Notes under the pieces: generated by a model
The model's database searches: none
What the model saw: the letters and a program-made list of their open reading frames with translations, nothing else
What the model was told of the DNA's origin: nothing
Assembly (NCBI GenBank): GCA_005191425.1
Contig: SUPR01000034.1
Location: 1 to 33,470, forward strand
Reading direction: 5' to 3'
Source: Candidatus Helarchaeota ASGARD archaeon Hel_GB_B
GTDB taxonomy: Archaea; Asgardarchaeota; Lokiarchaeia; Helarchaeales; HEL-GB-B
DNA: 33,470 nt
Made by a program: the position numbers and the translations under genes
In this document: positions 8,611 to 16,741 of the stretch, in pieces
Position numbering within the stretch: the stretch's first letter is position 1
Layout of the letters: the number at the start of each line of letters is the position of its first letter

Positions 8611-9933
8611 TTGCAAAATTTATTATATAATCGAAATGCTAAATTAGAAATTTCTCAGTCAAATGTTCAATTAGATTTTAGACCATATAATAAATTTTTG
8701 CATAAATTTAATTTCACGAAAATTTCAGAAAATGTCCTAAATAATTATTTACAGAATCAATTTAAATTTTATTCAGATTGTAATTATAACCTTAATACCT
8801 TGTTCAAAAGTTTCATACAATTATTTGCAAAATCATTAACAAAAAATAATAAGTTAGTAGTGGAACTGCCTGAAATTCAATGCACTTTAATAATTCTTGA
8901 TTATTTTAAATTACTTGATATTAGAAGGATTATTAATAAGGACAAAATGAATTATTACAAATTGTTTCTTGGGTTAGATAGATTATTATTCATAGATAAA
9001 GTAAATAAAAGAAATATCCCGAGGGAAATAAAATTTTCTAAAGGTGCTTTATCACTATTAGACCTGATAGATGAACAGATAAATTATGACCTAAATCAAA
9101 AAATGAAAAATAATAAAAAATCTATTAAAAAAAATTTGAAAAGTGAAATTATCAATTCAATAAAATTATTATCTATTTTGTTGACAAACTATGAAAACTC
9201 AAACATAGTACTCGATAAAAATATTAAAAACGCTACCTTAATTTTACATGAACTATTATTCCAAATACCACCTATTTATTATTACTCATTATTTGACCTA
9301 TATCGAATAAGGTATACCGATAAATTTAAAAATATGGTAAAAATTAAGATCCCTGAGTTATTTAAGAGAGACTTTATAAATTCAAATTTATATAAACTAC
9401 AAAAAATGGTTTCTAAACAATATCCGAGTTATGAATTACAAAATATAGGGTTAAATAATAGACCTATTTCTACATTAATATTTCATTTATTTATATTAGT
9501 AAATGTTAATGTTCATAATAGAGAAAATAATTTAGAAAAAGGATTTAATGATATACTTAATATTGCAATCGACCTTTTTAACAACAAATCAGTCCCTTTA
9601 CAATTTTTATCTAAGTCTAACAAAATTACAAAATATAATTTTCAGAACAAATTATCTGACTTTTTTAGATATGGCCTCAAAAAGTTCTTTTCTCCAGATG
9701 CTTTAAACTTAATTTTGTATCTCAAAAATTTTATTTATACAATTTTTGAAAAAAGTTTTGGGAGAAAAGAAATGTTATTTTCATATTTACATCTTCCTCA
9801 ACAAATAATTTCTTTTATAGTATTATTATCATTAATGGTTAACTTTAATTATAATGGAAAAAAAGTGAACATTGAAGATGTATGTCAAGGAATTAGAATA
9901 TATGCATTTCTCTTGTTGGACATAAATTTTTAA
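8611..9933 (+). CDS. Unknown protein, 440 aa, helical and Asn/Lys/Ile-rich
   Basis: I do not recognise this protein. It is predicted to be mostly alpha-helical, rich in Leu, Ile, Asn, Lys and Phe, with no convincing signal peptide; the only long hydrophobic run is ISFIVLLSLMV near the C-terminus (about residues 403-413). There is no Walker, zinc or catalytic signature. It starts with TTG, supported by GAGGAAT about six bases upstream. It is transcribed alone between gaps of 288 and 272 bases and has a palindrome at its promoter. Its composition is more AT-driven than that of neighbouring enzymes, as expected for a fast-evolving or lineage-specific gene. Confidence 0.75.
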   Translation: MQNLLYNRNAKLEISQSNVQLDFRPYNKFLHKFNFTKISENVLNNYLQNQFKFYSDCNYNLNTLFKSFIQLFAKSLTKNNKLVVELPEIQCTLIILDYFKLLDIRRIINKDKMNYYKLFLGLDRLLFIDKVNKRNIPREIKFSKGALSLLDLIDEQINYDLNQKMKNNKKSIKKNLKSEIINSIKLLSILLTNYENSNIVLDKNIKNATLILHELLFQIPPIYYYSLFDLYRIRYTDKFKNMVKIKIPELFKRDFINSNLYKLQKMVSKQYPSYELQNIGLNNRPISTLIFHLFILVNVNVHNRENNLEKGFNDILNIAIDLFNNKSVPLQFLSKSNKITKYNFQNKLSDFFRYGLKKFFSPDALNLILYLKNFIYTIFEKSFGRKEMLFSYLHLPQQIISFIVLLSLMVNFNYNGKKVNIEDVCQGIRIYAFLLLDINF

Positions 9934-10170
9934 TTAAATCATGATAAAATAAAAGAATCAAAAAAATGATTTTTAAAAATTTAAAAGAGAAGATTACCCA
10001 GTTTTTATGAATTCCAAAAGAATTTAAGAGAAATTGAAATATTATCTGAAATTTTAAAATAACTTTTAATGGCGTTCTACAATAAATTTTATATAATTTA
10101 TTCTTTAGAGGAATTTCGCTGGTATTATATGGGAAATATTTATATTCAGTTAATATTTATAGTCATTTTG

Positions 10171-10180
10171 ATTATAAAAA
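10171..10180 (+). promoter_or_regulatory. TATA box for cinA-like gene, suggesting a leaderless transcript
   Basis: ATTATAAAAA ends 26 bases before the ATG at 10206, which places the expected start of transcription at or next to the start codon. No Shine-Dalgarno is present (AAGAAAACGAAA precedes the ATG), in keeping with leaderless translation. Confidence 0.45.
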
Positions 10181-10205
10181 TAGAATTTATAAAAAGAAAA
10201 CGAAA

Positions 10206-11036
10206 ATGATAATTTCAGTCGAGCTGCTTTTCGTAGGAAATGAATTATTGAACGGAAAAATTATAAATACAAATGCACAATTTTTATGTGAGAAAATCAC
10301 AAATATTGGAGCCCAAGTTAGACGCATTATAACCATACCAGATGATGTTGATATTATTTCAGATACTATAAAATACATTTTAAAAAGTAAACCTGGTTTC
10401 TTAATTATTTCAGGCGGTTTAGGACCTACCTTCGATGATATGACATTAAAAGGAGTAGTTAAAGCACTAGGAAAAGAATTTGAACTTAAATTAAATCAAG
10501 ACGCCTTAGATATGATAGAAAAGCAATACAAACTTGCGGAAAAATTGAATATTTTAAAAAATAAGGGATTAAATGAACATAAGATCAAAATGGCAACTAT
10601 TCCATCAAATAGTATTCCCCTGTATAATTCTGCTGGAATAGCTCCAGGAGTCCATATTAAATATTTTGATAATATAGAAATATTTTGTTTACCAGGCGTT
10701 CCGAAAGAAATGAAATCAATATTTAATAGCTCGATAAAATCAATAATTATGAATAAAGTATCTCAAACTGGTCTAAAATTTTCAAAAACAGGTTTTATTG
10801 TACAAGACTGTGTTGAATCTGAAATCGCGCCATTTGTAAACCAGATAATGAGTGAAATTTCAAATGTTTGGATAAAAACTCAACCGCGATTAAAAAATGG
10901 AAAGCCTTGGGTTGAAGTATTTATTACATGTCTTGATAAACAAGAAATTTCAAAAGATAAAGTTTCGGACGCTAAAAATAGACTAATTAAATTATTAGAA
11001 TCTAATGATAAATCTATTAAATTAATAGATGAATAA
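10206..11036 (+). CDS. CinA-like molybdopterin-binding-domain protein
   Basis: A 276-aa protein of the COG1058 (CinA N-terminal, MoCF-fold) family. It starts with LLFVGNELLNGKIINTNAQ (about residues 7-25), and the diagnostic ISGGLGPTFDDMT follows at 68-80. AGIAPGVHI (about 143-151) and FCLPGVPKEMKSIF (about 160-173) complete the domain. Bacterial CinA proteins add a C-terminal NMN deamidase domain, which is absent here; archaeal stand-alone forms have been linked to NMN or ADP-ribose pyrophosphatase-type chemistry, but this member's reaction is unknown. It probably shares a transcript with the GPN-loop GTPase that follows. Confidence 0.88.
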   Translation: MIISVELLFVGNELLNGKIINTNAQFLCEKITNIGAQVRRIITIPDDVDIISDTIKYILKSKPGFLIISGGLGPTFDDMTLKGVVKALGKEFELKLNQDALDMIEKQYKLAEKLNILKNKGLNEHKIKMATIPSNSIPLYNSAGIAPGVHIKYFDNIEIFCLPGVPKEMKSIFNSSIKSIIMNKVSQTGLKFSKTGFIVQDCVESEIAPFVNQIMSEISNVWIKTQPRLKNGKPWVEVFITCLDKQEISKDKVSDAKNRLIKLLESNDKSIKLIDE

Positions 11037-11058
11037 TTAATATTATTAAGTGAAAAAT

Positions 11059-11829
11059 ATGATTTTTCAATTTATTATAGGGACAGCGGGCTCGGGAAAA
11101 TCGACATTATGCAGTGCATTAAGTAATTACATGAATTCACAAGAAGAAATTGATGCAATAACAGTTAACCTTGACCCAGGTACTAAAAATTTGCCATATA
11201 GGCCAGATATTGACATTAGAGAATTTATAAATACTGAAGAGATAATGCTCCAATATAACCTTGGTCTGAACGGTGGAATAATTGCGAGTGTTGACATGAT
11301 AATTAATTATATTAATGATTTAAAAGATGAAATTGAAATATTAAAACCAGACCACGTTATTATTGATACACCAGGACAGATGGAATTATTTGCATATAGA
11401 AGTATAGGAAAATTTTTAATTTCCAATTTGATAGATAAAAATGGTGGAATTCTATACTTAGTTGACCCTAACCTGGCAAAAACACCATCAGGTTATTTAT
11501 CTACACTGCTATTAGGTCTTTCAGTTCAAATTAGATACCATGTCCCTCAAATTTATTTATTATCAAAAATAGATATTTTGTCAGAAAAAGAATTTGAAAA
11601 TATATTAAATTGGTCAAATAATGAAGACAAACTAAAAAATGCGATTGAATCAGAAAGTATAGGTGAAAAAAGGGAATTTAATATTGCAGTAAATAGTCTT
11701 CTCAATAAAATAAATTTATGTGGGTCTTTACTCCCAATTTCTTCGTTAAGACCTGAAACTATGTTAAATCTATATGCAGAAATTTCGAGAATTTTTTTAG
11801 GTGGTAAAGATTTTGATGAAGAGTTTTAA
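11059..11829 (+). CDS. GPN-loop GTPase
   Basis: A P-loop NTPase of the GPN/XAB1 family found in archaea and eukaryotes; the eukaryotic members help assemble RNA polymerase II, and archaeal roles are less certain. Visible motifs, numbered from the ATG at 11059: Walker A GTAGSGKST (8-16), NLDPGTKNLPY (37-47), switch-like DTPGQMELF, the nucleotide-specificity SKID and a late ISSLRPE segment. The tripeptide that names the family reads Gly-Leu-Asn (69-71, in LGLNGG) instead of Gly-Pro-Asn; the codon is CTG. The in-frame GTG at 11050 is better read as part of a GTGA ribosome-binding site. It lies just downstream of the cinA-like gene. Confidence 0.92.
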   Translation: MIFQFIIGTAGSGKSTLCSALSNYMNSQEEIDAITVNLDPGTKNLPYRPDIDIREFINTEEIMLQYNLGLNGGIIASVDMIINYINDLKDEIEILKPDHVIIDTPGQMELFAYRSIGKFLISNLIDKNGGILYLVDPNLAKTPSGYLSTLLLGLSVQIRYHVPQIYLLSKIDILSEKEFENILNWSNNEDKLKNAIESESIGEKREFNIAVNSLLNKINLCGSLLPISSLRPETMLNLYAEISRIFLGGKDFDEEF

Positions 11830-11883
11830 AATAATAAAAAGTAATAGAAATAGAAAATAAAATTTAATTAAAATTTTAGTTTT

Positions 11884-14634
11884 TTATGATTTTGCTTGTC
11901 TCTTTAAGTCTTCAGCAGTAGCTTTAAAGCCTTCTGCGATATCTTTTTCGCCTAATTGCTGTGATATTTTTGATGCTTCCATATAGAATTGTGCAGCCCG
12001 TTCAAGATTACCATCAACTGTTGCTGCCTCTGCTTCAATAATGGCTTTTCTACGTTGTTCTTCAAGAGATGCTCGAGAAGTTTCCAATTCAGACTTTTTC
12101 CTGAATTCATTTGCTTTATTTTTGTAAGCGATAGACATTTCAGAATCGCCCATATCCGCGGCAATCTTACTTGCTATAGTGTAATATTGAGCTGCGTCTT
12201 CCCAACGTTCTTCAGTTATTGCGACTTCTGCAATTTCAATTGATTCCTTCAATTGTGATTCTAACTGCTCTATTTTTTCAGCTTGCCTAACACGTTCTAA
12301 TTCAGTTTTTCTTCTACGCCTTAATTCAGCTTCTCTTCGCTTGGCTTCTTTTGATTTTTCGTTTAATTCTCTTGCCATTTCTTTATCACCAATTTCAAGA
12401 GACAATTTTGAGGCGAGTTTATAGTGTCTGCTTGCATCTAATAGATTTCCTTGGTTTTCTGCTTCAGCTGCCATGTCTAGAACCTTTTTACGTTCTTTTT
12501 CTAATGATTCTCTTTGGGCGGCTAATTCTTTTCTGGTGCGTTCTTCTACTTCTTTTTTACGTTCTATTTTCCATTTTTTCTTTAGCTCGTCCGTTTTACC
12601 CTGCAAAGTATATGCTCGACTGGCATATTCAGCTGCTCTATCTTCATCGGACAATTCTACTGAAATCAATGCAGCTCTCTGCCACTTTTTAGAGGCATCA
12701 GAAAATCTTCCTTGTTTATACAGTTTTTCTGCTTCTTTTACAATATTCTGTCTTATAATGCGCTTTCTTTCTTTGGTCTTTTTCTTCTTTTTACCTTCGA
12801 AATGGATTCTTTTATAGGCATAAACTGGAGTGAAAAGAACTAATATAGTCGCAATTGTAAAATAGAGTATAAAAATCAAAAAAGGTTCAGTTAAACCCCC
12901 AAAAATTGTTAAAATTTGACCAATTGTAAACGATCCAAAAATTTGAGTATCTTGGACTCCAAGCATATTAATTAAATTAATAAAATAATCAATAACATCA
13001 GTTTTTAAATAATGACCGACTTTCCATGGGGCTAAAGTTATTAAGATTAAAGCAGTTATCCCTACTGCGCTCAATAACGGTATTAGAGCGCTGTATTCTA
13101 ATTTCTTTTCAATATCCTTTTGTAATGGAGGTAATAAATATACTGTTTCAGCTTTTTTAATATTTTTAGAGGGGCCACGAGTTCTAATTTTTCCAAACCA
13201 TTTAGCAAAAGTTGGATAGGTAAACTTCCCTGAGAAATATTTCATAAGATTTTCACTAGTCCCTTCGATTATTACATCAGTTTTTACAGATTCACCCCTA
13301 GTAATAGTTGCTTCACCTTCTCTAAAATTTACAGTTAAAGCACCAATATCCCAAATTTTAATTACTACAGTAAATTCGCTACCCCAACTGAAAACTTCAG
13401 AAGCAATTTGTGGTTCCATTAATCTTAAAGTTATTACAGCTCTTACAGCTCTTGCAACTCTGTCCAATAGTTCATCTCTCTTTTGTTTTTCTTTGGTACG
13501 GCACTCATCAGCTTTTAATTGAAATTCCTTAGCTTTGTCTTTTTCTCCTGCATCTTTTGATAATTCTGCTGCTTTAATAAATATTCTAGCCGCTGCTAAA
13601 TATTCTTCAGATTCAAGAAATTTATCGCCTTTATTAAGTAGATTTTCACGAATAACTCGAATAACTTTGCGTTTTTTCTCCATACGCCATTCGGCTCTTA
13701 ATTGAGGTTCTTTTTCTCTAATATCTCTGGCTTGAGCTGTAAATCCAGTTGCGACCTCTTTTTCTCCTAAATCTAGTGATAGTTTTGCTGCTGTTTCATA
13801 GGCTTCTGCCGCTGCTTTAAATTGACCTCTTTCGAGCATTTTCTCTGCTTTACCTAACATTTTAGCTCTTTGGTCTTCTAGTCTGATACGCTCTTTTTCA
13901 AGTTCTGCTCTTCTTCTTTCTTCCTCTTCTCTTTTTTCAATATCTTTGGCAATTTCACGCATCTCTTCTGCTCTGGCACTAAACATTGCAGTCCGCTCTG
14001 GTTGTGCCATATCTTCCGATATTTTTGCAGCCTCTTCATATAGATCACCTGCTTTTCTATATTGTTCTTTTGCAACAGCATCTTCCGCTTTTCTCAAGAC
14101 TTCTCTCCGCTTAACTTCCAACTCTTTTACTTTTTGTTGTAATTCAAATTTTCTTCTTAATTCAGCTTTTTTACTTGTTAAATCATTTACTTTGTTCCGA
14201 TATTCGCTAATCATGTCTTTGTCATTAATCTGTTTACTAAGTTCAATTACTTTATTATAATCTTTGATAGCATCATCAAACCGACCTTCGTTAACAGCTG
14301 CATCACCAGATTCTATTAACATTTCTCGTTCTTGTTCGATTTCGGCTTTACGTCTATCTAATTCCTTTTGCTTTTTGATTTCCATTTCTTTTTTAGAAAG
14401 TAATTTTACTTTTTCTTCAAAGATTTTTACTCTATCTTTTTCATTTAATTGTTCACTAAGATCTCTCGCAATAGAATAAAATTTAAGAGCTTCAGAAATA
14501 TTCCCTTTTGACTCAGATTCTTCTGCGGAAGCAATTACTTTTTTTCTCTGTTCTTCCAATTCTTTACGTTTTTGTTCTAATTCCCGTTTCTTTTCTTCTT
14601 CACTGAGTTCTTTTTTTTCTCCTTCGTCACTCAT
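11884..14634 (-). CDS. Large TPR-repeat / SCP2-like / two-helix membrane protein
   Basis: A 916-aa protein with a symmetric layout. Five TPR-like helical repeats of about 40 residues lie near 36-77, 108-149, 182-226, 262-306 and 334-378, separated by Lys/Glu/Arg-rich coiled-coil linkers of about 30 residues. A typical repeat reads AEKMLERGQFKAAAEAYETA and then LSLDLGEKEVA. Residues of about 396-490 resemble a sterol-carrier-protein-2 domain: FTVVIKIWDIGALTVNF, then TDVIIEGTSENLMKYFSGKF and FGKIRTRG. Two hydrophobic helices follow (about 514-536 and 583-608), with four further repeats at 633-674, 721-762, 802-843 and 868-910. With two membrane crossings, both repeat arrays face the same side, presumably the cytoplasm. 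AAGGTA precedes the ATG. I recognise the domain types but not the full architecture; a scaffold or lipid-related role is inference. Confidence 0.88.
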   Translation of the reverse strand: MSDEGEKKELSEEEKKRELEQKRKELEEQRKKVIASAEESESKGNISEALKFYSIARDLSEQLNEKDRVKIFEEKVKLLSKKEMEIKKQKELDRRKAEIEQEREMLIESGDAAVNEGRFDDAIKDYNKVIELSKQINDKDMISEYRNKVNDLTSKKAELRRKFELQQKVKELEVKRREVLRKAEDAVAKEQYRKAGDLYEEAAKISEDMAQPERTAMFSARAEEMREIAKDIEKREEEERRRAELEKERIRLEDQRAKMLGKAEKMLERGQFKAAAEAYETAAKLSLDLGEKEVATGFTAQARDIREKEPQLRAEWRMEKKRKVIRVIRENLLNKGDKFLESEEYLAAARIFIKAAELSKDAGEKDKAKEFQLKADECRTKEKQKRDELLDRVARAVRAVITLRLMEPQIASEVFSWGSEFTVVIKIWDIGALTVNFREGEATITRGESVKTDVIIEGTSENLMKYFSGKFTYPTFAKWFGKIRTRGPSKNIKKAETVYLLPPLQKDIEKKLEYSALIPLLSAVGITALILITLAPWKVGHYLKTDVIDYFINLINMLGVQDTQIFGSFTIGQILTIFGGLTEPFLIFILYFTIATILVLFTPVYAYKRIHFEGKKKKKTKERKRIIRQNIVKEAEKLYKQGRFSDASKKWQRAALISVELSDEDRAAEYASRAYTLQGKTDELKKKWKIERKKEVEERTRKELAAQRESLEKERKKVLDMAAEAENQGNLLDASRHYKLASKLSLEIGDKEMARELNEKSKEAKRREAELRRRRKTELERVRQAEKIEQLESQLKESIEIAEVAITEERWEDAAQYYTIASKIAADMGDSEMSIAYKNKANEFRKKSELETSRASLEEQRRKAIIEAEAATVDGNLERAAQFYMEASKISQQLGEKDIAEGFKATAEDLKRQAKS

Positions 14635-15105
14635 TATAAATACCTTCGAATTAAAAATGATTAAAATTCAAATACGAATATACCTTTTTTAAAGTTTTAA
14701 TTTTCAAATATTTAATAATTTCCTTTCTTAATTTGAATTTTTTTTTATATTTCCCTCAATACAAATTTTAAAGGTTTTTTAATTATAATAAAAAGATAGT
14801 TATGGAAAATGTTCTTTTTTTAAAAATTTTAATTTATTTTTATAGGTCAATTATTTTTAAATAATAAAATTTTAATTTGATTAATTAACTGAGAGTTTTA
14901 AATAAAAATAATCTTTAATTTTAGAAATTGAGTTTTAATTCGCTATTAATTTATTTATAAATAAAAATTTATTTAAAAGTGAAAAACTTAATAAAAAATC
15001 ATTAAAAATATTTTTTCAGTTTAATTAATTAGAAGGTTTCGAGAAAAAAATAAAGAGAAAATTGATTAATTAATAAAATAACCGATTTAGGTAGGTAAGA
15101 TAATT
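14635..15105. promoter_or_regulatory. Divergent intergenic region, TPR-SCP2 protein / SDR
   Basis: 470 bases without a gene. A minus-strand TATA-like CTTTAAAAAAGG (about 14682-14693) and AAGGTA near 14645 serve the large membrane protein. AGGTAAG (about 15092-15098) is the ribosome-binding site of the SDR gene. The remainder is AT-rich, with no ORF or structured RNA that I can support. Confidence 0.45.
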
Positions 15106-15879
15106 ATGGATATGTTTTTAAAAGGAAAAGTTGCTTTTGTAACAGGTGGTGCTTCAGGAATTGGAAGACAAGCATGTTTAACATTTGCAAGTGAAGGAGC
15201 AAATGTGGTCGTTGCAGATAAACAATATGAAAAAGCTGAAGAAGTAGCCGAAGAATGCAAAAAATTAGGTGTAGATGCAATTGCACCACATTGTGATGTT
15301 ACTATCCTTGAAGAGTCATCTGCAGCTGTAAAGTCTGCGATTGATCATTTTGGAAAAATTGATATTTTAGTCTGTTGTGCAGGAATATTAAGAGATTCAA
15401 TGGCACATAAAATGACAGAACAACAATGGGATGAAGTATTGAATGTCCATTTAAAAGGACATTGGTGGTTATGCCATGAAGTTATTCCCCATATGAAACA
15501 AGAAAAATATGGTAGAATAGTCTTTATTTCATCAACAGCTTTTAAGGGAAATAGAGGACAAGCTAATTATTCTTCAGCAAAAGCAGCAATGGTCGGATTG
15601 GCGAAAACATTGGCTGAAGAATTGGGCTATTTAGGAATTACAGCTAATGTTGTTGCTCCAGGGCTAGTACATACACCTTTAACAGATGCTTTTATAAAAA
15701 GTGATAAGAGTAAACCAATGATAAATTCAATTTTATTAAAAAGAAGAGAAGATATAGGTCCACTTTTTGGTACTACACAAGATATTGCAAATGCAATTGT
15801 CTTCCTTTCATCAGATAGAGCATCATATATTACAGGACAAGTATTGGTAGTTGCCGGTGGCGCATATAAAATAGCATAA
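15106..15879 (+). CDS. Short-chain dehydrogenase/reductase, FabG-like
   Basis: A 257-aa classical SDR that oxidises or reduces a hydroxyl/keto group with NAD(P)(H). The Rossmann motif VTGGASGIGRQ lies at about residues 13-23, the CDVT cofactor segment at about 63-66 and LVCCAGI at about 87-93. The catalytic Ser is in FISSTAFKG (about 139-147), and the YSSAK pair (Tyr and Lys) is at about 154-158. The closest functional classes are 3-oxoacyl-ACP/CoA reductase or 3-hydroxyacyl-CoA dehydrogenase; acidic residues after the second strand (VVVADK) hint at NAD(H). Other acyl-CoA-type enzymes occur within 10 kb but not in one operon with it. Exact substrate uncertain. Confidence 0.92.
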   Translation: MDMFLKGKVAFVTGGASGIGRQACLTFASEGANVVVADKQYEKAEEVAEECKKLGVDAIAPHCDVTILEESSAAVKSAIDHFGKIDILVCCAGILRDSMAHKMTEQQWDEVLNVHLKGHWWLCHEVIPHMKQEKYGRIVFISSTAFKGNRGQANYSSAKAAMVGLAKTLAEELGYLGITANVVAPGLVHTPLTDAFIKSDKSKPMINSILLKRREDIGPLFGTTQDIANAIVFLSSDRASYITGQVLVVAGGAYKIA

Positions 15880-15904
15880 TTAATAAAAACAATATCTGTT
15901 TCAC

Positions 15905-15913
15905 TTTTTTTTT
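15905..15913 (+). terminator. Oligo-T terminator after the SDR gene
   Basis: A run of nine T, preceded by CAC, lies 25 bases past the SDR stop, with further T-rich tracts after it. Archaeal RNA polymerase terminates at such T runs without needing a hairpin. Confidence 0.5.
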
Positions 15914-16085
15914 ATTTAATAGTTTCTTTTTCATTTATATTATATTTTGGAAAAATTTTGTCTCTAATTATGACAATATAGTTATTTTGACTTTATTAGA
16001 TTATTTGAAGACTTGTTAGATATAAAAATTAAAAAAAAATAATAACTTTTTAAATTATAGATTATTATTTAATATTGAACAAAAT

Positions 16086-16658
16086 ATGGAAAAAATAAGC
16101 GAACCTTATACTAGATTAGTCAATTTTGATAACCATGAACTTTTTAGTAAAATCATTTTGGAACAAATTGTAAAAATAAAAAAATATTTACTGATAGGAA
16201 CTTACAATTTACAAGATATTCGCTTAAATTTGAATAATAAATTTATTTCTCTTTCAGATGTTTTAATTAACTTGGCAAATAAAGGTGTAATAATCTATTT
16301 TTTAATACAACCTCGAGCCTATAAAACAAAATTAATTACAAAATTACGAAATAATATAAAGAATGGTAATTTAAGAGTTAAATCTTGCTCTCGTATACAT
16401 CTTAAAACAATAATTATAGACTTAAAATTAGTATATCTTGGGTCAGCAAATTTGACTGGTTTTGGTCTGGGTACTCGTTCAGCTATGAAAAGAAATTTTG
16501 AAATTGGACTTGTAACTACTGAAGAGAGTTTGATAGCCCAAATTACTCGCAATTTTTTAAATATTTTTGATGGAAAATATTGTAATAAAAAAACATGTTA
16601 CTATTATAATAATTTTAAATCAAAAAGACCTTGTTATGGAATAAATCATCAAAATTGA
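16086..16658 (+). CDS. PLD-like phosphodiesterase with a single HKD motif
   Basis: A 190-aa phospholipase-D-superfamily protein. One canonical HxKx4D motif is present: His105, Lys107 and Asp112 in IHLKTIIIDLK, followed by YLGSANLTGFG, whose Ser and Asn usually complete the active site. Proteins with one HKD motif act as homodimers, as in the Nuc endonuclease, so a nuclease or phosphodiesterase role is likely. The C-terminal tail carries Cys166, Cys171 and Cys183, which could bind a metal. There is no signal peptide, so a cytoplasmic location is expected. The ATG has no clear Shine-Dalgarno. It converges on the Mer-like gene and has no operon partners. The substrate is unknown. Confidence 0.85.
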   Translation: MEKISEPYTRLVNFDNHELFSKIILEQIVKIKKYLLIGTYNLQDIRLNLNNKFISLSDVLINLANKGVIIYFLIQPRAYKTKLITKLRNNIKNGNLRVKSCSRIHLKTIIIDLKLVYLGSANLTGFGLGTRSAMKRNFEIGLVTTEESLIAQITRNFLNIFDGKYCNKKTCYYYNNFKSKRPCYGINHQN

Positions 16659-16741
16659 TTTTGAAAATGAATTTTAATTACGCTAAAGAAATAGATTAAA
16701 AATTTTAAAAATGGTTTAAAAAAATAAAGGATTTTAAAAAT

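Noticed and set aside
9966..10062. Possible 31-codon ORF broken at a T5 run
   Set aside because: No ribosome-binding site and no family match; kept only as an example in the homopolymer finding.
10187..10378. Minus-strand frame over the start of the cinA-like gene
   Set aside because: Antisense to a conserved domain and lacking its own ribosome-binding site.
11952..14479. Several open frames of 60-115 codons within the large TPR gene, on both strands
   Set aside because: They are shadows created by the biased codons of the charged repeats; the 916-residue frame carries all the recognisable motifs.
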